Origin: Paguma larvata
Lineage: Eukaryota > Chordata > Mammalia > Carnivora > Viverridae
NCBI GenBank assembly: GCA_030068075.1
Contig: CM057831.1
Span: 7,391,464-7,455,463 of the forward strand
Length of the DNA stretch: 64,000 nucleotides
Direction of reading: 5' to 3'
A program made the position numbers and the translations under genes. Of the stretch, positions 58,102-64,000 are shown piece after piece (the stretch's first letter is position 1; every line of letters starts with the position of its first letter). The notes under the pieces are model-generated. The model saw only the letters and a program-made list of their open reading frames with translations, searched no databases and was not told the origin of the DNA.

Positions 58102-58325
58102 AAAAAAAAAATTTTTTTTTTAACATTTATTTATTTTTGAGAGACAGAGAGACAGAGCATGAGCAGGGGAAGGGCAGAGAGAGAGGCAGACACAGAATCT
58201 GAAACAGGCTCCAGGCTCTGAGCCATCAGCACAGAGCCCGACGCGGGGCTCCAACTCACAGACCGTGAGCTCATGACCTGAGCCGAAGTCGGCCGCTCAA
58301 CCGACTGAGCCACCCAGGCACCCCA
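58102..58325 (-). mobile_element. Young carnivore tRNA-Lys SINE, minus strand
   Basis: Reverse complement of a full SINE that ends 'gagccacccaggcacccc'. It is close to consensus, with CpGs kept in the head ('gccgaagtcggccgctcaac'). The 13-base duplication 'gaagccaagaatt' lies at 58089-58101 and, identical, at 58326-58338. Confidence 0.97.
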
Positions 58326-58435
58326 GAAGCCAAGAATTTTAACAAGTTCAAGAACAAACATATATTAGCCCTCAGTAATCAGTTGACTACTGATCTCGAA
58401 GTCCCATGTCAAGTTACCATTCTTCTTCAGAAACA

Positions 58436-59008
58436 CTACCAAAAATATACATGCACCCCTATGTTTATTGGAGCATTATTTATGACAGTCAATATATGTA
58501 AGCAGCCCAAGTGTCCATCAATAGATAAATAAAGAAGATGTGGTGTGATGGTGGTGGTGGTGGTGTGTGTGTGTGTGTGTGTGTATGCCATATACCAAAT
58601 ATATGCCATACAAATGGTGTATGTGTGTATTATACAATGGAATATTACTCAGCCATATAAGGGAATGAAATCTTGCCATTTGCAATGGCATGGATGGTCC
58701 CAGAGGACATAATGCTAAATGAAATAAATTAGACAAAGACACATACTATATGCTTTCATTTGTATGTAGAATTTAAGAAACAAACCAAATGAGCAAACAC
58801 AAGAGAAAAAAATGGATTTTTTAATACAAAGAAAAACCTGGTGGTTGCCAGAGGGGAGATGGGGTTGGGGGAAAGTGAAATAAAAGGAATTAACAGTACA
58901 CTTATGGTGATGACCACTGTGTACAGTACAGAATTATTAAATCATACTGTACATTCAAAATCAGTATAACGCTGTATGTTAGTTATATTTCAATTTAAAA
59001 AAAGGTAT
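58436..59008 (+). mobile_element. L1 3' fragment
   Basis: It runs from 'aaaaatatacatgcacccc' through the ORF2 C-terminus, with expanded GTG/TG repeats (58545-58585), to the 3' UTR ending 'gttatatttcaatttaaaa'. Confidence 0.85.
58545..58585. repeat. (GGT)n-(TG)n repeat in L1
   Basis: GGT units pass into TG units near the L1 'caatggaatattactcag' site. Confidence 0.93.
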
Positions 59009-59115
59009 AATTCTTCAAAACCAACCAGAATGTCTTTATCACCTGTTAGCCTAGACTCTTCCTTAATTTGATTATTACTTGAATCTTTTTAATGTAAGAA
59101 CGTTAGGATATTTGT

Positions 59116-59307
59116 TAATGTTTTTTTCATATTTATTTATTTTGAGAGAGAGAGTGTGGGGCAGCAGCATAGAGAGAAGGACAGGGAAAATCCCAGGCAG
59201 GCTCCACGCTGTCAGCACAGAGCCCCATCTCACTGAACCATGAGTTCATGACCTGTGTCAAAATCCAGAGTCCGACATTTAATCGACTGAGTCAACCAGA
59301 TGTCCCA
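59116..59307 (-). mobile_element. Carnivore tRNA-Lys SINE, minus strand
   Basis: Reverse-complement SINE with 'ccacgctgtcagcacagag', 'catgagttcatgacctg' and a decayed head ('gactgagtcaaccagatg'). The duplication 'taggatatttgt' lies at 59104-59115 and 59308-59319. Confidence 0.94.
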
Positions 59308-59319
59308 TAGGATATTTGT

Positions 59320-59825
59320 AAGTATAGAAGGATCAGGGAGCAGAAGTGCCTAGTTATAATCAATGACTGTGGCAGACACAAGGAAACCAAGATGGCTGAC
59401 TGTCTTTATTAGGTTTTCTCCTCAGAGCTCTCTCGACCCTTCAAAATATTTAGAATAACCTTTTTTTTGGACACAAATCACCTTCTTGCCTCAAATAATT
59501 GTTCTTAAAACAAGGTTAATGGTTCTGGATTTATGAACACAGTTGACAGTAAGTTACAGTTACATAGTTCAGAGATATACTGAAAATAAGATTTTTCTAA
59601 CAAGAAAAATCCAATGCCAAAGATAGCTTTCCCTACCTAAAAGATTATTTTTCCTCCTCTCTATCTGATAATCTCCTTCTAGTCTATTCAGAATCAAAGG
59701 TCATCAGCCTTGTACAGTCATTCTTTAAAGAAAAAAAAAGTTTTGATACACTTCTTTACCTACCTACATAATTCTCATGTAGAGTCTATAATTTAATGGC
59801 TTCTGGTATATTATTAATTATAGAA
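59320..59825. other. Unassigned sequence
   Basis: Ordinary composition, no feature recognised. Confidence 0.4.
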
Positions 59826-59838
59826 ATTATGGTTATAG

Positions 59839-59986
59839 GGGTCCCTGAGTGGTTCAGTCAGTTAAGCATCTGACTCTGACTTAGGCTCGAGTCATGATCT
59901 TGCAGTTGTGACACTGAACCCTGCATCATGCTCTGTGTTGGGCATAAAATCTGCTTAAGATTCTCTCTCTCCACTGCCTCAAAAAT
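59839..59986 (+). mobile_element. Short carnivore tRNA-Lys SINE
   Basis: The head 'gggtccctgagtggttcag' is followed by a shortened body that lacks much of the (TC)n block. The duplication 'attatggttatag' (59826-59838) recurs as 'attatagttatag' (59987-59999). Confidence 0.93.
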
Positions 59987-60014
59987 ATTATAGTTATAGA
60001 TAACATAAAACTTT

Positions 60015-60175
60015 TCTATTTTAACCACTGAAGTGTATAAAACAATGACATTAATTAAATTTACAATATTATGCAACCATCACCCCTACCCTTTTCATCA
60101 CTCCGCATGGAAACTCCATGACCATTAAACTATAACTTCCATCCCACCCCTAGGCCCATGAAGCCATTCTTAAAT
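60015..60175 (-). mobile_element. Old L1 3' UTR fragment, antisense
   Basis: 'aagtgtataaaacaatgaca', 'caatattatgcaaccatcac' and 'ccatgaccattaaactataac' resemble the reverse of an L1M-type 3' UTR that is common in mammals. Confidence 0.5.
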
Positions 60176-61174
60176 GTCCCAGGCCAAGTTTGCTACTATC
60201 TTTTAGGTACCCATGAAATTCTGCTTATGTATCTTTCAAGTTATTTCCTTTTTTTAATAGTGTACATGTTTGTTCCTCTCCTGATACTGGCCTTCCTGAG
60301 GGTATAATCATATCAGCTAAAAACAGCAATTGTACATCCCTTTCATAATTAGTAACAGTTAAGTTAAAATTATTATTAAGATCAATAAAAGAACAGAAAG
60401 TATCTTTATCATAATAACCAGTACAGTAGACCTTTCTATCCACTTGACTGAATCTAGTATGCAAAAGAATAAAAAATCCAATCACAGAAGATATTTAAAA
60501 AATAAAATTAAATATTTAGAAATGAAAGTGTGAAGAACAGTCTAAATTTAAAAGCAATAGAAATATGTCACAAAGGAATTCTTCACTGCTTTAACTGTAA
60601 ATATTAAATACTTGTAAAATGTCAAACAATTAATAAAATATTTTCTGCAAAATTGAGAGACTGAGCGTTAAGATGTTATATAAAAACTGTCAACTCAGAA
60701 ATTGAAAATGTTGACATCAAAATTTAAAAAATGGGCAAAGGAAATAGACCATTCAGAAGAAATATATTAATAAAAAAAAGCATGTGAGAGGAAATACAGC
60801 TGCAATACCCTGTACTAAAGTAAGAGTAATTTAAAATACTAAGTCTCCATTTTCATCTGTCAAATTTGCAAATATTTCAATAGCATTTTATAATTTAACC
60901 TAAATACTTAAACTGATGACGTATCCAAGCACAATCTTGGTGAGCATTCAGTTCTTCATTCATCAGTCAAAAGACGGATTTTCTAAGAATCTTTCCTTCA
61001 GGCAACTATCTAATTAGTAGCATATAATATAGGAAATATTTTAACTATGGCATAATTAAATATCACATTTCAGAAAAATCTTTGACAATAATTATGACAG
61101 AGGAAAGAGTATACCTGGGCTTCAAGTCTTTCTGTATAAATAGTAAACAGCGGTTAATTTCATTTGTAGGTCTT
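60176..61174. other. Unassigned A/T-rich sequence
   Basis: No repeat is recognised. An 86-codon minus-strand open frame lies at 60225-60485. It has protein-like composition but no family that I can name. Confidence 0.4.
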
Positions 61175-61177
61175 GTT

Positions 61178-61895
61178 TCTTAAGCTTCACAGGAGTGAAA
61201 TGATATGCTGTTTGTCATTTTCTGACTGACTTATTTTACTTAGCATTATACCCTGTATCTCCATTTAAGCTGTATTAAATGGCAAGATCTCATTCTTTTT
61301 TATGGCTGAGCAATATTCCATTGTGTATATATATCACATCTTCTTTATGCATTCATCTCTCAATGGATACCTGAGTCGATTCCGTATCTTAGCTATTTTA
61401 AGTAATGCTGCAATAAATGTAAGGGTGCATATATCATTTTGCATTCGTGTTTTCATTTTCTTTGGGTAAATACGTAGTAATGGAATTACTGGACCTACAG
61501 TAATTCTATTTTTAATTTCTTTTTCGGAGGAACCTCCATATTGTTTTCTATAGTGGCTGTAGCAATTTGCATCCCTGCTAACAGTGCATGATACATCCTC
61601 ATCAATACTTATTTCTTGTATTTTTCATTTTAGTCATTCTGACAGGTGTAAGGAGTTAGGTGGAATTTAAAAAACAAAAACAGACAAAAAAACCCAGATG
61701 TTTAAATCCAGAGAACGAACCAGTGGTTTCCAGGAGGAAAGTGGGTAGGAGAATAGGTTAATAGGCAAAAAGAGATTAAGAATGAACTTATTTTGATAAG
61801 CAAAGAGAAATGTATAGCATTGTTGAATCATTATACTGTACATCTGAAACTAATACAACACTGTATACTTCAATAAAAATAAAGTCATTTTCAGT
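61178..61895 (+). mobile_element. Twin-primed L1 3' fragment
   Basis: Bases 61178 to about 61660 are reverse-complement ORF2 C-terminus ('gagcaatattccattgtgta', 'cctccatattgttttctata'). At about 61661 the sequence turns forward ('gtggaatttaaaaaacaaaa') through the 3' UTR to 'cttcaataaaaataaagtc'. The two halves meet at nearly the same L1 position, so almost nothing of the L1 was lost. Confidence 0.88.
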
Positions 61896-62886
61896 AAAAA
61901 CAAACAAACAAACAAAACAAGCCAATTAACGAACAAACAGGGGTAGATTTCTAACTGTGGCTTCACCCATTTTAGGCCATGGCTAAATGTACCTGCCTGG
62001 GCCTTAGGAGACTCCTGGGACCTTAACAGATGAACAAACTTTAGTTTATGTGCTGCCAACGTGAGCACAAAATGAACACAATTTAAACTGGCGATGACAT
62101 TCCCTTCAGTTGCTTTGTTGTCCAAGTGAACACAATGACATTCATGGTCAGTTAAACAAATATTTCATTTGATTAGATATTTGTCTCAGTATATTTGTTA
62201 AGGAGCACTCTTTGGAACTTTCATACTTCATGTGTTGAGAAGCTGGAATGGTGTACTGAACTGAGAATATGTAGATTATGACCTGATGAATGAGGGGGCA
62301 CAAGCCACACACGTGGGGTCAGCAGGTAGTTCCCTCAGCATCAAAACTCCCACTATTTGGGAGGGAAGTAAGATCCACAAGGTCCTTTTCATTAAAGATG
62401 CAGTTTCAATATACCCACACAAAGGAAGTAGAGATACAGGATTTATTCTTACAGAGAGTTCCCAGTTTACAGTGGTTCGATTTATGATTTTTTTGATTTT
62501 ATGATAGTGTAGAAGCAATAAGCATTCAGTAGAAACCATAACTTTGAATTTTGAGTTTGAAGCTTTCCCCAAGGCTAGGAATATATAGTACAATACACTC
62601 TTGAGAGCCTCCGTAGCAAGAGTGGGCTGCAGCCTGCAGTCAGTGCGGGACCATGAGGATCAACAACCCACACACTGACAGCCATTCCATACATACAACC
62701 ATCTTGGTGTTTGCTTTCCGTACAGTATTCAATTACGTTACATGAGACAGTCAACATTCTTATAACATAGGCTTTGTGATTAGATGATTTTGCCGCACTG
62801 TAGGATAACTGAAGTGTTCTGAGCACATTTAGGGTGGGTAAAGCTAAGCTATCTTTTGTAGGTTACATGTATTAAATGCATTTTTG
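61896..62886. other. Unassigned sequence
   Basis: No feature recognised. The small open frames on both strands at 62276-62593 have no recognisable domain. Confidence 0.4.
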
Positions 62887-62900
62887 TCTTATGATATTTT

Positions 62901-63115
62901 CTTTTTTTGTTATTTTTAAAACTATTTATTTGAGAGAGAGAGCAGGTGGACAACTGTGTAAGAGCGGGGGTGGGGGAGAGAGTGAGGGAAAGAGAGACTC
63001 CCAAGCATGGTCTGTGCTTCCAGAGCACAGCCTCATCTCACAAACAATGAGATCATGACCTGAGCTGAAATCAAGAGTTGGACCCTTAACTGACTGAGTC
63101 AAAGAGATGCCCTGG
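62901..63115 (-). mobile_element. Carnivore tRNA-Lys SINE, minus strand
   Basis: Reverse-complement SINE with a G-rich variant of the (TC)n block and 'gagatcatgacctgagctg'. The duplication 'cttatgatatttt' before it recurs as 'cttatggtatttt' from 63116. Confidence 0.93.
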
Positions 63116-63349
63116 CTTATGGTATTTTTAACTTATGGTTTATTGGGACGTAACCATATTATTAACTCAATAACATCTATACTTAGAAATCCCAGAAGAG
63201 AAGAGGGATAATTGAGGGGAGGGGAGTCCTCCATCAGATAACCAGCAAGCAGGAGACAGAGAGCAGGGTAGCAGGCAACTATCACTTATAAAGTGGTTGG
63301 GGTGGACATTACTAACTTTTCACAGGCTCAAGTCTAAATGGTTATTTTA

Positions 63350-63539
63350 TCTTATTTTTTTTTAAGTTTAGTTATTTTTGAGAGCGAGAGAGAGAGAGAG
63401 AGAGAGAGAGACTCTCAAGCAGGATCTGTGCTGTCAGCACAGAGCCCAATGCGGGACTCCATCTCACAAACTGGGAGATCATGACCTGAGCTGAAATCAA
63501 CAGTTAGATGCTTAACTGACTGAACCACCCAGGCACCCC
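63350..63539 (-). mobile_element. Carnivore tRNA-Lys SINE, minus strand
   Basis: Reverse-complement SINE with a long GA run and the end 'gaaccacccaggcacccc'. The duplication 'tctaaatggttatttta' (63333-63349) recurs with one change at 63540-63556. Confidence 0.96.
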
Positions 63540-63769
63540 TCTAAGTGGTTATTTTAAAAGGTGTCCAGGAAAAATAAAGTGTCAACTTACAGCAGGTATC
63601 CCAAACTTCAGTCCTTATCTAAATGTCCAGACTGGGTATACAACAGGGTTATACTGTAAAATGTCTGAATAGCAACTCAGAAGAACAAAGTTGTTTTCCC
63701 CAAAAGTTATTTTCCTCATCACAGTTTGCTACCATGACCAATGAGACACTTGGGTGTCATAACAGGTAG

Positions 63770-63930
63770 TCTTACACATTGCTGGTGGCACTGTAAACGC
63801 TTACCTTGGGGATATATTTGACAGTCAAGAAGAATAAAAATGCATCTATTCTTTGGCTGATTACTTAATTCAATAATGTATGATCTGGTACTTCCACCCC
63901 TAGGAATTGATCATAAAAAGTAATGCAAAA
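63770..63930 (+). mobile_element. Possible old L1 ORF2 C-terminal fragment
   Basis: 'cttacacattgctggtggca' and, further on, 'tacttccacccctaggaatt' are reminiscent of the L1 words 'cattgctggtgggaatg' and 'caattccactcctaggtatt'. Divergence is high and the spacing is odd. Confidence 0.4.
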
Positions 63931-64000
63931 TAGCTGTACTCCGATTGTCCAATATCATTGACTACACAACCCATTTCATATCCTCCTGTAGAATATTATG

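Overview
This is a mammalian nuclear window with no intact protein-coding gene. The SINEs are tRNA-Lys-derived carnivore SINEs: a GGGGCACCTGGGTGGCTCAG-type head, then 'cagctcagagcctggagcctg', a (TC)n stretch, AATAAA and an A tail. That structure is typical of cats and their relatives (Feliformia, probably Felidae). The L1s, with their 5' UTRs, fit the same source. Genus and chromosome cannot be decided from sequence alone.

Layout. Bases 1-4009 are mostly unassigned, with hints of a decayed LTR retroelement and one SINE. Bases 4010-21640 are a Russian-doll block. An old L1 (4010-5232 and 17413-21640) was split by a longer carnivore L1 (5233-17412). That element was in turn split by another L1 (10418-14250), by an antisense L1 3' end and by several SINEs. 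A U6 snRNA retrocopy sits in the old host L1. Bases 21641-28871 are mostly low-repeat sequence with a hAT-type MITE, a MIR, two 5'-inverted (twin-primed) L1s and a long purine tract. Bases 28872-32051 hold a relatively young 5'-truncated L1 with clean target-site duplications. Bases 32068-36060 are older sequence (MER5A, L2, ancient repeats). Bases 36060-56775 are again almost solid L1, with at least three further nested L1s, an 11th-hour tRNA-Gly 5'-half insertion (38949-38986), a processed prothymosin-alpha pseudogene (51130-52015) and many SINEs. Bases 56776-64000 mix short L1 pieces, SINEs and unassigned sequence.

How the parts relate. Nearly everything here was placed by L1 machinery acting in trans or in cis: L1s on L1s, SINEs, a spliced mRNA copy (PTMA), a snRNA copy (U6) and a bare tRNA half. 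All ORF2 reading frames are broken by frameshifts and stop codons, so no element looks able to move by itself. The strongest unusual observations are: the tailless tRNA-Gly(TCC) 5'-half flanked by a 14-base duplication of its L1 target; an inverted ~103-bp ORF2 segment inside the young L1; five twin-primed L1s; tandem ~72-bp and ~200-bp units in two L1 5' UTRs; and a ~490-bp unexplained island inside an L1 3' region.

Repeat families are named from memory of consensus features. No database search was run.
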